64,000 nt of DNA. Origin: Pseudomonadota bacterium. GTDB taxonomy: Bacteria; Pseudomonadota; Gammaproteobacteria; Burkholderiales; Burkholderiaceae_B. This document shows positions 43,723 through 52,486 of the stretch, piece after piece. A program made the position numbers and the translations under genes. Positions within the stretch are counted from its first letter, which is position 1, and each line of letters starts with the position of its first letter. The stretch lies in contig JAEXOO010000031.1 of NCBI GenBank assembly GCA_023439305.1, positions 112,530 to 176,529 on the forward strand, read 5' to 3'. The notes beneath the pieces were generated by a model. That model searched no databases, had not been told where the DNA came from, and was given only the letters and a program-made list of their open reading frames with translations.

Positions 43723-46700
43723 TGTCCAAACTTCGTTTTTGCCAATTCCATGAAGCGATCTTGCAATACGCTGACTAATGCTTTGTCATCAAACGAGCAG
43801 TCCATGACGGCACGTTTAATAGCTTTCTTCATGCGCTTGATCTCGTCAGGCTTATTAAAGAAGTCCACAATACACGTGGCTTCCTCGAACACGCTAACCA
43901 GCGCCTGGCTCGTTGCCTTGATCTCATCGTTCACGGACTCACTAAGTGTATCCTCACCGGATAGACGAGTGACCTCTGCCATCAGAATGTTGTAGAACGC
44001 GTATTCCGTTGCATTGAGTCCAAGATCAGCGGCGGCTTGCTGGTGATCAGACTTCATCGTACCGACCATCTGTAATAGCAACTCTAGCTGCTGTTCCCAT
44101 TTGCCATTGGTCTTTTCGATGATGTCGCGTAAACGTAGGCTGAGCGACTTGTAGTATTCCGGGTCTTCCTCTAAGTTCACCGTGATGTGGTGCTTGATCG
44201 CGCTTTCGATCTCTGATGCCCGCGACTCAGGGGACTTGGTCTGCTCAATTTTCGCCTTGAAATTGGCGTCCATCAGATCCAACGGTGGGATCTTTGGGTC
44301 CACCCCTGTGCTGATGATGTGCTCGTCGACCAGCTTGCGCACCTTGGCCCCCGCGTCGTGCAGATTCAGACCAAGATCGTAGTACGTGTTGCGTGCCGCA
44401 TTCTGCACCTTGCCCCACAAGCGTAAGTCAGCCACAAAAGGCTTTGCGGCAGCATCGGGCAAAACCACATCCACCTGCTTGGCAAACGCTTTGAATGCTA
44501 AGTCGAACTGCTGGCGGACTTCCTCTTCTTTAAGATGCAGAACATAGTCATCAATGTCATTGCCCTTCACGGTTTTAAATATCACCGCCACCCGAGTATG
44601 CAAGGCTTTGAGCTTGGGCAACTCATCGCGCAGCGTCACATAGCTGCCTTCTACATCTTCGCTACTAAACTGCTCTAGCGCTTGCGTCAGATGATCCGAT
44701 AGCCCGTAGTAGTCCACAATGAAACCGGCCTGCTTACCCTTGTAGGTACGGTTGACCCGAGCAATCGCTTGCATCAGCGTATGGTCTTTCAAGCTGCGGT
44801 CGATGTACATCACTTGTGCAATCGGCGCATCAAAACCCGTTAACAGCATATCTTTCACAATCAGCAGCGCCGTGGGGTCTTCTTCCAGCGGCTTGGTGAA
44901 GTTTTTGATGATGGCTTTTTGATGGGTGCTGTCGGTGTACTGCGCCAGGTAGGCTTCGTCGTTATGGCTACCGGAAATAATCACCTCGCTAGGTGGTGCG
45001 CCTAGTTCATCCAGGGTTTTCTTAAGCACGGTTGCTGCATGGCGACTACCCACCACTATCATGCCTTTAAATCCGTTAGGCAAAATATGTTCGCGATAGT
45101 GTTTGAGCAGGTCAATACACACCCAACGAATACGCGCAGGTGCCTCACAGACGGCCCGCTCAACCCCATGTTTTTTCTTGATCGCTCGCTTTTCTTCGTC
45201 GCTGTAGTCTTTGAAATATTCCTCGAACAACGCGTCTAGCGACTCACCGGCCACATCCGTTTTGACCTGACGCCCTTCGTAGATGATGCGTACCGTCGCG
45301 CCATCCTCTACCGCTTCATTGATCTTGTACTCGTCAATATAGCCACCGAAGGCTTGACCCATTTTCTGAGTCTTCAGCAACGGCGTACCCGTGAAACCGA
45401 TCTTGGGGGCATTCGGCAGCGCGGCGTTGATCGTCATCGCCAAGCCACCAAACTGCGTGCGATGTGCTTCATCGGCAAGCACGATGATCTTGTCGCTGGT
45501 GTTCAGATTGTTAAAGTCGCCTTCTTGCTCGGCCTCTTGAAACTTCTGCACCATGGCCGTCACGATGTCAGAGGCATCTTTCTTGAGCAGGGTGCGTAAT
45601 TCTGCGACCGACGCCGCGTTATGGATCGTTTCGTTCTGTGCATTGCGAAACGTGGTCGAGAGCTGACTGTCTAGCTGGGTGCGGTCAGTCACGAACACCA
45701 ACTTGTATTGCTTTAACACCGGGTCGCGCCGCATTTTCACGGCCAGCATCACCATCGTCAGGCTTTTTCCTGAGCCTTGAGTATGCCACACCACGCCCGA
45801 CTTTTCTTTGCGGGTGGTGCCGTGTTTCAGGCGATCAATCACTTTGTTGACAGCACGATATTGTTGATACCGCGCGACCTTTTTTATGAGACGGCCATCA
45901 ATCGGTTCATAGATCACGAAATTCTGGATGATGTCCAGAAAATGCGATGGATGAAACATCCCCGCTAGCAGGCGTTCTTGTGGCGTAATCTCGGCAGCGA
46001 CCTCTGTGGCTCCGTATGCGAACTGTGTCGCCGCTGCGAGATACGCCATGGATGGCACATCATTGAGCGTGTTTGTCGCTGGCTGCGGTGTTGGTAGGGG
46101 GGCAGCCAATAGATCCCGTACTTGATCGTCCGTGAGCGGATACGTATCTTTCCAGTCAGCGTAATGGGATGTGCCAGAGCTAATCGTGCCGACTCTCGCC
46201 TGATCACGGCAGGTAGACACCATCAGTTGGTTATACCAAAACAGCCTCTGTGAACCTTCGTCGGATGACGGCTCGCGCAGATTGGCGTAGCGGCGCAGTT
46301 GATCTATCCCCTGGGCAACCGCATCGGCGATATAAGGCGACTTGCACTCAATAACTGCCAAAGGCAAGCCATTCACAAAGCAAACAATGTCGGGAATGAC
46401 CTTCTGGTTCGGGCCTTCGATTTTGAACTGGCTCGTGCAGAGAAAGTCGTTGTTAGCGGGGGTGTCGAAGTCGATGATTTTGACCGTTTGACCCTTGCGC
46501 CCTTTGCCTAGGTCTTGCTCGACCGAGACATAGTTAACTAGCAGCTGATAAAACGCATGGTTATATTCCATCAGCCCTGCATGTTTGGGGTGCGTGATCT
46601 CTCGCACAACCTTACGCAGATTTTCTTCATTGATCCATGGGTTCAAGCGTTTGATGGCCTGTTCCAAGCGGTTGGCTAGCACCACATCGCGGTAATAGGC

Positions 46701-46832
46701 TCGCTCGGCCTTATGACCGTATGGAAGATGTGCATCCGGGACGAGTTGAGCACCCGGCACATACCGCCAGCCTAGGCGTTGAAGTTGGTCTCGAGCAGGC
46801 AGTTCGACTTTCTGGATTTCGTCTTGAAACAT
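43719..46832 (-). CDS. hsdR: Type I restriction endonuclease subunit R (HsdR)
   Basis: A 1037-residue restriction/translocase subunit. The nuclease motif is D148 in IPDIV with E162-C-K164; then the SF2 helicase motifs: Walker A in HTQGSGKS (352-357), a DEAH box in LADEAHRT, and the late VNRTYKGKQAGFIVDY. The C-terminal helical region contacts the methylase core. It cleaves unmodified DNA after ATP-driven translocation. ATG 46832 begins a normal HsdR N-terminus; longer frames run into hsdS. It ends four bases into the YgjP gene. All motifs appear intact. Confidence 0.95.
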   Translation of the reverse strand: MFQDEIQKVELPARDQLQRLGWRYVPGAQLVPDAHLPYGHKAERAYYRDVVLANRLEQAIKRLNPWINEENLRKVVREITHPKHAGLMEYNHAFYQLLVNYVSVEQDLGKGRKGQTVKIIDFDTPANNDFLCTSQFKIEGPNQKVIPDIVCFVNGLPLAVIECKSPYIADAVAQGIDQLRRYANLREPSSDEGSQRLFWYNQLMVSTCRDQARVGTISSGTSHYADWKDTYPLTDDQVRDLLAAPLPTPQPATNTLNDVPSMAYLAAATQFAYGATEVAAEITPQERLLAGMFHPSHFLDIIQNFVIYEPIDGRLIKKVARYQQYRAVNKVIDRLKHGTTRKEKSGVVWHTQGSGKSLTMVMLAVKMRRDPVLKQYKLVFVTDRTQLDSQLSTTFRNAQNETIHNAASVAELRTLLKKDASDIVTAMVQKFQEAEQEGDFNNLNTSDKIIVLADEAHRTQFGGLAMTINAALPNAPKIGFTGTPLLKTQKMGQAFGGYIDEYKINEAVEDGATVRIIYEGRQVKTDVAGESLDALFEEYFKDYSDEEKRAIKKKHGVERAVCEAPARIRWVCIDLLKHYREHILPNGFKGMIVVGSRHAATVLKKTLDELGAPPSEVIISGSHNDEAYLAQYTDSTHQKAIIKNFTKPLEEDPTALLIVKDMLLTGFDAPIAQVMYIDRSLKDHTLMQAIARVNRTYKGKQAGFIVDYYGLSDHLTQALEQFSSEDVEGSYVTLRDELPKLKALHTRVAVIFKTVKGNDIDDYVLHLKEEEVRQQFDLAFKAFAKQVDVVLPDAAAKPFVADLRLWGKVQNAARNTYYDLGLNLHDAGAKVRKLVDEHIISTGVDPKIPPLDLMDANFKAKIEQTKSPESRASEIESAIKHHITVNLEEDPEYYKSLSLRLRDIIEKTNGKWEQQLELLLQMVGTMKSDHQQAAADLGLNATEYAFYNILMAEVTRLSGEDTLSESVNDEIKATSQALVSVFEEATCIVDFFNKPDEIKRMKKAIKRAVMDCSFDDKALVSVLQDRFMELAKTKFGQ

Positions 46833-46851
46833 GGCAAAGGGCGGCGGAAGA

Positions 46852-48117
46852 TTACGCCGCAGCGGTCTCCGTAGGGGCAACCTTGACGCGGACCGTGCCG
46901 GTTAGAAGGTCTTGCATCAGGGCTTTTTTATGCTTTTCAAGAGCCCAAAGCTTTGCTGATTTAAGTTGAATATTTTCTTCCAGTGCCATGATGGTTTGAC
47001 CGATGCTGTCTTGTTCTGGCTTTGAGGGCAGAACAACCGGGAGATTTCCCAAAATAGAGGTGTTCAAATTGAGCATGGTTTGCCCTACTGCATTGGCGTT
47101 TAACCATTCAACGATCTTCGGAAGTGTCAGATAGCAAGCCAAGTAAAAAGGACTGACGACTTCTGAGAGTCGTGCCCGTAGGCATCCAGTACCGCAGATA
47201 GCTCCTTCATCTTTCTCAGTTATTAATACAAATCGCCCAACATCGCCTCTCCTGGAAAAAAGAATGTCTCCAGATCGAACACTATGTTTCCTGAGTTCAT
47301 CTGCTTTCTGGGGTGAGATGCGCGCAATGGATGACGTTTCCACACGATTGTCAGACATGTCTTTTGGCATTACTACAGGGATACCCCACTCGATATACTC
47401 GTGGGCATGGAGCTGGCTTCCAAAAGGCCCGGTTTGCAACCCATCTTTTGTAACAGCTGATCGCAGATCCGTAATGCCCCAACTTGCCGGAACTCTCCCC
47501 ACCGGCGAATCCTTGAACTCCGTATGCCCAATCCCTTGTGTCAGCAACTCCTGCATCATGCCGGTTTTCAGGTCTTTGAGCTTGTCGATTTGGGCACGCG
47601 TTTTTTCGATCACGTCATCGACGGATGACAGGATGGTGGCGATTTTTTGTTGTTCGGGGAGTGGTGGGAGAGCTAATGGCAGTGCTCTAAGTGTTTCAAG
47701 GCGAATGCCTTTAACCGTAGAGCCTGTGGCCAAACTTGAAACTTGCTCACTATGAGCCAAATACCAATGCAAGAAAAAATCGGCATTCAATGATTTAGAT
47801 GGATAGACTGCCTTCAAATCCTGATTGATTGCAACGGCCTTATCAAAAACAACAGCCTTTCCAACAGCCATTCGTGTTGCAATAATTGGTGTTTTAGCGG
47901 GCACCAATCGACTTGAAGATGCCAAAATGCCTTGTTCTGTTACTGATTCTTCTGTAGAAGAAAGTCTAATGCCCTTAAGGTCTTTCACTGTCGCCCAGGG
48001 AATCAGGCCATCCCAGAAATTTGGGTTGGTCCGGGAAGGAGTTCCCCCACCTTCTATCTTGAGCATGAGATCGCCCAGTTCATGAGCAAACCATGTATCG
48101 GGAAGCGTCTCACTCAT
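46852..48117 (-). CDS. hsdS: Type I restriction-modification specificity subunit S (HsdS)
   Basis: A 421-residue protein with two target-recognition domains, each followed by a conserved helix: after TRD1 PLPEQQKIATILSSVDDVIEKT near 140-165 and after TRD2 PEQDSIGQTIMALEENI near 365-385. It decides the bipartite DNA target. Both spacer helices are present, so the protein is full length. Its start overlaps hsdM by eight bases and hsdR begins 19 bases after its stop. The target sequence cannot be predicted. Confidence 0.93.
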   Translation of the reverse strand: MSETLPDTWFAHELGDLMLKIEGGGTPSRTNPNFWDGLIPWATVKDLKGIRLSSTEESVTEQGILASSSRLVPAKTPIIATRMAVGKAVVFDKAVAINQDLKAVYPSKSLNADFFLHWYLAHSEQVSSLATGSTVKGIRLETLRALPLALPPLPEQQKIATILSSVDDVIEKTRAQIDKLKDLKTGMMQELLTQGIGHTEFKDSPVGRVPASWGITDLRSAVTKDGLQTGPFGSQLHAHEYIEWGIPVVMPKDMSDNRVETSSIARISPQKADELRKHSVRSGDILFSRRGDVGRFVLITEKDEGAICGTGCLRARLSEVVSPFYLACYLTLPKIVEWLNANAVGQTMLNLNTSILGNLPVVLPSKPEQDSIGQTIMALEENIQLKSAKLWALEKHKKALMQDLLTGTVRVKVAPTETAAA

Positions 48118-49834
48118 ACCCCAACTCCTTCAAATACCCACGCATCACGTTCTCCGCCTCAGCGACCTGAACATCCAGCTCACTCAGCGATACGCGATAT
48201 TTGTCCCACCAGCGTTCTAGCTGCGCAATCACCTTACTATCCACATCTCCCGCAGCCTCTCGAATCTGCTCTCGGGTTTCAATCTTGGGTTTGAACTCGT
48301 AATACGCCTCGTCGCGTTTGACGAATACGGTTGAAACATCGAAGTCTTCCAGGATTTCTTCGCGGATGTATTCGCTTTCGACTTCACGCATGGGAATACC
48401 CCCGTGCAAAATGGCTCGTACATCAAAGATTTCAGGCGGTGGCGAGGTGTCCGCATAGCGGCGGATGTTCAGGTTGTAATCGTTCTGGGCGATCTCATTC
48501 AGCGTGACGATTTTCGAGTAGCGCTTGATTTCTGTATAGCCGTCGAAGGTGTTGACGATTTTTTCGATGTCGATATCGCGCAGCTTGTTTTGGTTTTTGC
48601 CCTCTTCGTATTCCAGCTCACCGTTGATGAACAGCACCTTGCCTTGGCGATCAACGGGCTTATGTTTATTGATAATCAATAAGCAAGCCGGGATACCCGT
48701 GCCGTAGAACAACCCAGCAGGCAAGCCAATGACGGCTTCGAGTAGGTCATCGTTAAGCATGCCTTTGCGAATTTCTTTTTCGCTGGAACCGCGGAACAAT
48801 ACGCCGTGCGGCATCACCACGCCCATCATGCCCTCGATATTGAGACTGGCGATCATGTGCTGTACAAAGGCCAGATCACCTGCGTCTTTGGGTGGCGTGC
48901 CATAGGGAAAGCGACCAAAGGCATCGTTATCGGCTTCGTCTTTGCCCCACATCTTTAAGCTAAACGGTGGGTTTGCAATCACGCGGTCGAACGTCATCAG
49001 CGCCCCTTGTTGGGTATGCTGCGGTTCGCGCAGGGTGTCGCCTTTGCGGATGTCGGCACTATAGACCCCATGCAAGAACATGTTCATCTTGCAGATGGCC
49101 CAGGTGTTCAGGTTCATCTCTTGGCCGAATAGCGACAAGTTGGCCGGGTTTTCACCGTGCTTAGCCAGATAGTTGCGCGTTTGAATCAGCATACCGCCCG
49201 ACCCGCAGGTGGGGTCATACACGCGCATGCCTGCGGTGGGCTTCAGTAGGGAGACTAGTAGCTGAACGACCTCGGACGGGGTGTAGAACTCGCCGCCTTT
49301 TTTGCCCGCACTGTCAGCGAACATTTTGATCAGGTATTCGTAGGCAGTGCCCAGCAGATCTGGCCGTTCAAAGTCACCATTACGCAGGCGGTAGCGGCTG
49401 AAATGGCTGAGCAGGTCACGCAGTTTTTTGTCAGAGAGCTTGTTCTTGATGTTGAAGTCGATCGAAACGAGTACGCCCTCTAGGGAGGCGTTATGTTCTT
49501 CGATGGCTTCGGTGGCTTTGTTCAACTCGGCACCGATGTCGTGCTTCAAGTCTTTAAGGGTGTCCCAGCGTGCGGCGGGGGGAATATAGAAGGTTTTGTC
49601 GTATTCGTCTTCATCATCGGCCAGCTCTCGGGCTTGGACCTCGCTTTTACCTTTGTCGATGTAGTACTGGATCACGCTGTCACGCGCCTCGTCAAAAGCG
49701 TCAGACAAGCGTTTCAGGAACATCATGCCAAAGATATAGTCCTTAAACTCGGAAGCGTCCATGTTGCCGCGCAGAATGTCAGCGGCCTCCCACAGGAAGG
49801 ATTCGAGTTGTTGCAGGGTGATGGGTTGGGTCAT
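48110..49834 (-). CDS. hsdM: Type I DNA methyltransferase subunit M (HsdM)
   Basis: A 574-residue N6-adenine methyltransferase. The N-terminal helical HsdM_N domain (FLWEAADILRGNMDASEFKDY, abbreviated) is followed by the FYTPSEVVQLLV segment, SAM-binding DPTCGSGGML near 206-215 and the catalytic NPPF motif near 290. Together with HsdS it protects host DNA. It is the first hsd gene, 51 bases downstream of the Fic gene, and its stop overlaps the hsdS start. Confidence 0.95.
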   Translation of the reverse strand: MTQPITLQQLESFLWEAADILRGNMDASEFKDYIFGMMFLKRLSDAFDEARDSVIQYYIDKGKSEVQARELADDEDEYDKTFYIPPAARWDTLKDLKHDIGAELNKATEAIEEHNASLEGVLVSIDFNIKNKLSDKKLRDLLSHFSRYRLRNGDFERPDLLGTAYEYLIKMFADSAGKKGGEFYTPSEVVQLLVSLLKPTAGMRVYDPTCGSGGMLIQTRNYLAKHGENPANLSLFGQEMNLNTWAICKMNMFLHGVYSADIRKGDTLREPQHTQQGALMTFDRVIANPPFSLKMWGKDEADNDAFGRFPYGTPPKDAGDLAFVQHMIASLNIEGMMGVVMPHGVLFRGSSEKEIRKGMLNDDLLEAVIGLPAGLFYGTGIPACLLIINKHKPVDRQGKVLFINGELEYEEGKNQNKLRDIDIEKIVNTFDGYTEIKRYSKIVTLNEIAQNDYNLNIRRYADTSPPPEIFDVRAILHGGIPMREVESEYIREEILEDFDVSTVFVKRDEAYYEFKPKIETREQIREAAGDVDSKVIAQLERWWDKYRVSLSELDVQVAEAENVMRGYLKELGYE

Positions 49835-49885
49835 GCCAAAAATTCCGGTTGGTACAGCTGCAATCTTGTTTGGGTATCGGTGAGT

Positions 49886-51004
49886 TTAGTCAGTCGGGGC
49901 GATGGCGTAGTGCGTGCTGCGCCCACCCGCATGGGTTTTCTGCAGTATCCCGCGTTGCAGTAAATCCGTGATGTCACGTAAAGCCGTATCTTGCGAGCAT
50001 TTGGCTAGTGCGGCCCATTTGCTGGTAGTCAGCTTGCCCTCAAATCCATCCAGTAGCCGATTCAGCACTTTGATTTGCCGTTCGTTCATGGGAATGGTCG
50101 CTGCGTGCTGCCAGAACTTCGCCTTGGCGAATACCTGATCGAGGACACCATGGGCGTGTTCGATGGCTTTTAGCAAGGTGGCAAGAAACCACGCCAACCA
50201 TTGCGTTACATCCATGCCGCTCTTTTGCGTGCGCTCAAGGATCTCGTAATAGGCTTTCCGCTCTCGTTGGATCTGAGCCGACAAACTGTAAAAACGGTGT
50301 GTGCTGCCGTCTGCACGAGTTAACAGTAGGTCGCCAATAGCACGTGCAATACGGCCGTTGCCGTCGTCGAAGGGATGTAATGTGACAAACCAAAGGTGTC
50401 CTAGACCAGCGCGAACGAGTACGGGCTCTTTCGGTGAGGCGCCATTCAGCCATGCGAGAAAACGTGCCATTTCTGCCGCGAGCCGGCTGGCAGGTGGTGC
50501 TTCGAAATGCACCTTTTCCCGTCCGATAGAGCCAGAAACAACCTGCATGGGACCGGTGCTGTCATCGCGCCAGTGGCCTACCTTGATCGCACTGATGCCA
50601 GAGTAACCGGTGGGGAAGAGTGCCGCGTGCCAGCCGAATAAGCGCTCGGTCGTGAGCGGAGCCATCGCTTTGCTGGTGGCGTCCAGGATCATGTCGACGA
50701 TGCCGTCGACATGACGGTCTGCGGGAGCCAAAGCGCCGATATCCACGCCTAAGCGACGTGCGACGGAGGACCGGACCGAGGCGACGTTGAGCGTTTCGCC
50801 TTCAATAGCGCTGGTTTGGACGACGTCTTCGGTCAGTGCTGCCAGGCTGGCTTCGTCGCGCAGTGCCATTCCCACGTCTGCCAGTCGGCCGAGCAGCAAG
50901 CCCTGGGCGCGACTGACGGCTGCCAAGGGTTCTGCCAGGGCGGCTAGGTCATAGTGCCAGTCAGGCCAATGCGGCGATTGCCAAATATATTCACCGTATT
51001 TCAT
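49886..51004 (-). CDS. Fic-domain AMPylator with intact inhibitory motif
   Basis: A 372-residue Fic protein. An N-terminal DUF4172-like region (YIWQSPHWPDWHYD) is followed by the inhibitory motif TSAIEG at 64-69, matching [S/T]xxxE[G/N], so it is a self-inhibited class II Fic. The catalytic motif HPFDDGNGR at 210-218 is complete. The C-terminus has a winged-helix pattern (KLTTSKWAALAKCSQDTALRDI). Fic proteins of this type transfer AMP to target proteins. It is the first gene of the hsd-side transcript, 51 bases before hsdM, and may be co-expressed with the restriction system. Confidence 0.88.
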   Translation of the reverse strand: MKYGEYIWQSPHWPDWHYDLAALAEPLAAVSRAQGLLLGRLADVGMALRDEASLAALTEDVVQTSAIEGETLNVASVRSSVARRLGVDIGALAPADRHVDGIVDMILDATSKAMAPLTTERLFGWHAALFPTGYSGISAIKVGHWRDDSTGPMQVVSGSIGREKVHFEAPPASRLAAEMARFLAWLNGASPKEPVLVRAGLGHLWFVTLHPFDDGNGRIARAIGDLLLTRADGSTHRFYSLSAQIQRERKAYYEILERTQKSGMDVTQWLAWFLATLLKAIEHAHGVLDQVFAKAKFWQHAATIPMNERQIKVLNRLLDGFEGKLTTSKWAALAKCSQDTALRDITDLLQRGILQKTHAGGRSTHYAIAPTD

Positions 51005-51090
51005 GCGGTGATTGTGGCGGTGTTTTAGATTTTCGTCAAACCCTGATACATCGTAGCGGGGTTTATTGCGGCTGGCTCGGCCGCGCTGAA

Positions 51091-51222
51091 TTACGTCACC
51101 TGCTGGCGAGCCAAGGCTTCAGCGTCACGCTTGGTACGAAATGTTTTGGACGAAGTCGGTCAGCCGGTCTTACGAATGACGGCTTTCCAGGTACCAGAAA
51201 GGGTTTTAACGATAGTAGCCAT
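51091..51222 (-). pseudogene. Remnant of a tyrosine-recombinase integrase (N-terminus)
   Basis: From ATG 51222 the frame reads MATIVKTLSGTWKAVIRKTG, then TGA at 51160-51162, then PTSSKTFRTKRDAEALARQQVT before TAA at 51091-51093. This is the arm-binding N-terminal pattern of tRNA-associated integrases, in which SKTFRTKRDAE is characteristic and a tryptophan codon (TGG) is expected where TGA stands. The core-binding and catalytic domains are missing; the Fic gene begins about 90 bases further on. Position next to the tRNA-Leu att site fits an original island integrase. Confidence 0.7.
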
Positions 51223-51284
51223 GCGCGCAAAAGCTCCGGAAGTACACTCGGTGCTTTACCACTGTACCCGGCTGACAAACTTGG

Positions 51285-51350
51285 AAAATCCCCTAGTGCT
51301 AGGGAAAGACTAAAAATCGCGCTAGATAATTGTAAACACTAGGGATTTTT
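51285..51350. repeat. Imperfect inverted repeat beside tRNA-Leu
   Basis: AAAATCCCCTAGTG (51285-51298) and CACTAGGGATTTTT (51337-51350) are near-perfect inverted copies with one base missing. They lie between the integrase remnant and the tRNA 3' end and may be integrase-binding sites or a replacement terminator for the tRNA. Confidence 0.5.
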
Positions 51351-51353
51351 GAG

Positions 51354-51407
51354 TGGTGCCCGGGGCCGGAATCGAACCGGCACGCCTTGCGGCGGGGGAT
51401 TTTGAGT
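51354..51407 (-). repeat. Proximal att repeat within intact tRNA-Leu
   Basis: The 54 bases from the anticodon loop to CCA match 38700-38753 with one mismatch. This copy is part of the functional tRNA gene and marks the right boundary of the island. Confidence 0.92.
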
Positions 51408-51438
51408 CCCCTGCGTCTACCAATTTCACCACCCGGGC
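51354..51438 (-). tRNA. tRNA-Leu, anticodon CAA
   Basis: On the minus strand an 85-base gene begins GCCCGGG and ends CCCGGGC-A-CCA, so the acceptor stem is perfect and CCA is encoded. GGTTCGATTCC gives the T arm. The anticodon stem GGGGA/TCCCC encloses the loop CTCAAAA, giving anticodon CAA for UUG codons. The long variable arm is that of a leucine tRNA. Its 3' 54 bases are duplicated at 38700-38753, and its original terminator is now at 38676-38700. Confidence 0.95.
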
Positions 51439-51486
51439 ATTTGAGTGTGTCGCCCGGCGGATGCGGGCGCGGCAGGAAAGATGAAC

Positions 51487-51492
51487 ATTATA
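51487..51492 (-). promoter_or_regulatory. Consensus -10 element for tRNA-Leu
   Basis: TATAAT is read on the minus strand about 49 bases upstream of the tRNA 5' end. TTGCCA occurs further upstream with a spacing slightly longer than ideal, so the -35 assignment is uncertain. Confidence 0.5.
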
Positions 51493-51559
51493 CACACAAG
51501 CCTTGGTTGCTTGGCAAGCTGAAAACGACGACGGCGCGGTGAATAAAGACTTCTTTCTT

Positions 51560-52465
51560 TTACAGCAGCCGGCAGAAGTCCATCAGGCGTTCGCGGAACC
51601 AGCGGTGGCCTACGTCTTTGTCGGTTCGGCTGTGCCAGGACAGGTAGATGGGGAATCGCGGGATGCGCAGCGGGACGTCGTAGGACTTCAGTTTGAAGTT
51701 GTCCATGTACAGCTGGCCCATGCGTCGCGGCATGGAGCAGATCAGGTCGCTGTTCTGTACCAGCACGGGCATAGACAGGAAGTGCGGGACGTTGATCGAG
51801 ATGTTGCGCGCCAGGCCGCGCTTGGCCAGCGCCAGGTCTATCATGGGCCGGGAATTGAAGTCGTGCGCTAGCACGACGTGGCGCAGCGACAGGAACTTGT
51901 CCAGGGTCAGTTTTTCGGCGATGTGCGGGTGGTCGCGCCGGGCCAGCGTGATCAGCGATTCGGTCAGCACGCAGGTATTGACCATGGCCGGGTCTTCCAG
52001 CGGAAAGTAGTTCAGGGTCAGGTCCACCCTGCCCTCGTTCAGATCCATGTGCAGCTGCGTGGCGCGTTCGGGCCGGATGCGGATGCGTATGCCCGGCGAA
52101 GCCGTGCTCAGCCAGTCGATGAAGCGGGGCAGCACCACAGTTTCGCCATAGTCTTCGACCGCAATAACAAATTCCCTGTCCGCCTGGGCGAAGTCGAAAT
52201 CCACGGACTCTCTCAAACCCACTTCCAGCAGGGCCAGCGCCTGGCGCACGGGCTCGGCCATGCCTTGCGCCCGCGGCGTGGGAATCATGCCCTGGGCGCT
52301 GCGCTCGAACAGCGGATCGCCCAGGCGCTCGCGCAGCCGGCCCAGCGCATTACTGACGGTGGGCTGCGACAGATGCAGGCGCTGCGCTGCTTTGGAAATG
52401 CTGCGATCCCGAAAGATGGCGTCAAAAACCACCAGCAGATTCAGGTCTATCGTCCGCAGGTTCAT
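51560..52465 (-). CDS. LysR-family transcriptional regulator (NodD/LinR-like group)
   Basis: A 301-residue regulator with an N-terminal winged helix (LRTIDLNLLVVFDAIF, then SISKAAQRLHLSQPTVSNALGRLRERLGDPLF) and a LysR effector domain. The LRTIDLNLL start and HSRTDKDVGHRWFRE end resemble the NodD-type subgroup. ATG 52465 follows AAAGGTG and is preferred over a GTG two codons upstream. It is divergent from the acyl-CoA degradation operon that begins at 52579, and a perfect palindrome lies between them, so it is probably the pathway activator. Confidence 0.9.
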   Translation of the reverse strand: MNLRTIDLNLLVVFDAIFRDRSISKAAQRLHLSQPTVSNALGRLRERLGDPLFERSAQGMIPTPRAQGMAEPVRQALALLEVGLRESVDFDFAQADREFVIAVEDYGETVVLPRFIDWLSTASPGIRIRIRPERATQLHMDLNEGRVDLTLNYFPLEDPAMVNTCVLTESLITLARRDHPHIAEKLTLDKFLSLRHVVLAHDFNSRPMIDLALAKRGLARNISINVPHFLSMPVLVQNSDLICSMPRRMGQLYMDNFKLKSYDVPLRIPRFPIYLSWHSRTDKDVGHRWFRERLMDFCRLL

Positions 52466-52486
52466 ACGCACCTTTATTTAGCTTAT

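Larger units (their letters stand above)
38700..51407. mobile_element. Genomic island integrated in tRNA-Leu(CAA)
   Basis: The island is bounded by 54-bp direct repeats identical to the 3' portion of tRNA-Leu, with a repeat period of 12,654 bases. The intact tRNA lies at the right end, with an integrase remnant next to it in the normal position. Cargo: sce7726-like gene, GNAT/ImmA/Beta operon, decayed VbhA antitoxin, YgjP metallopeptidase, type I restriction-modification genes and a Fic protein. The left part is visibly AT-richer than its surroundings. No replication, transfer or working integrase gene remains, so it appears fixed. Confidence 0.85.
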
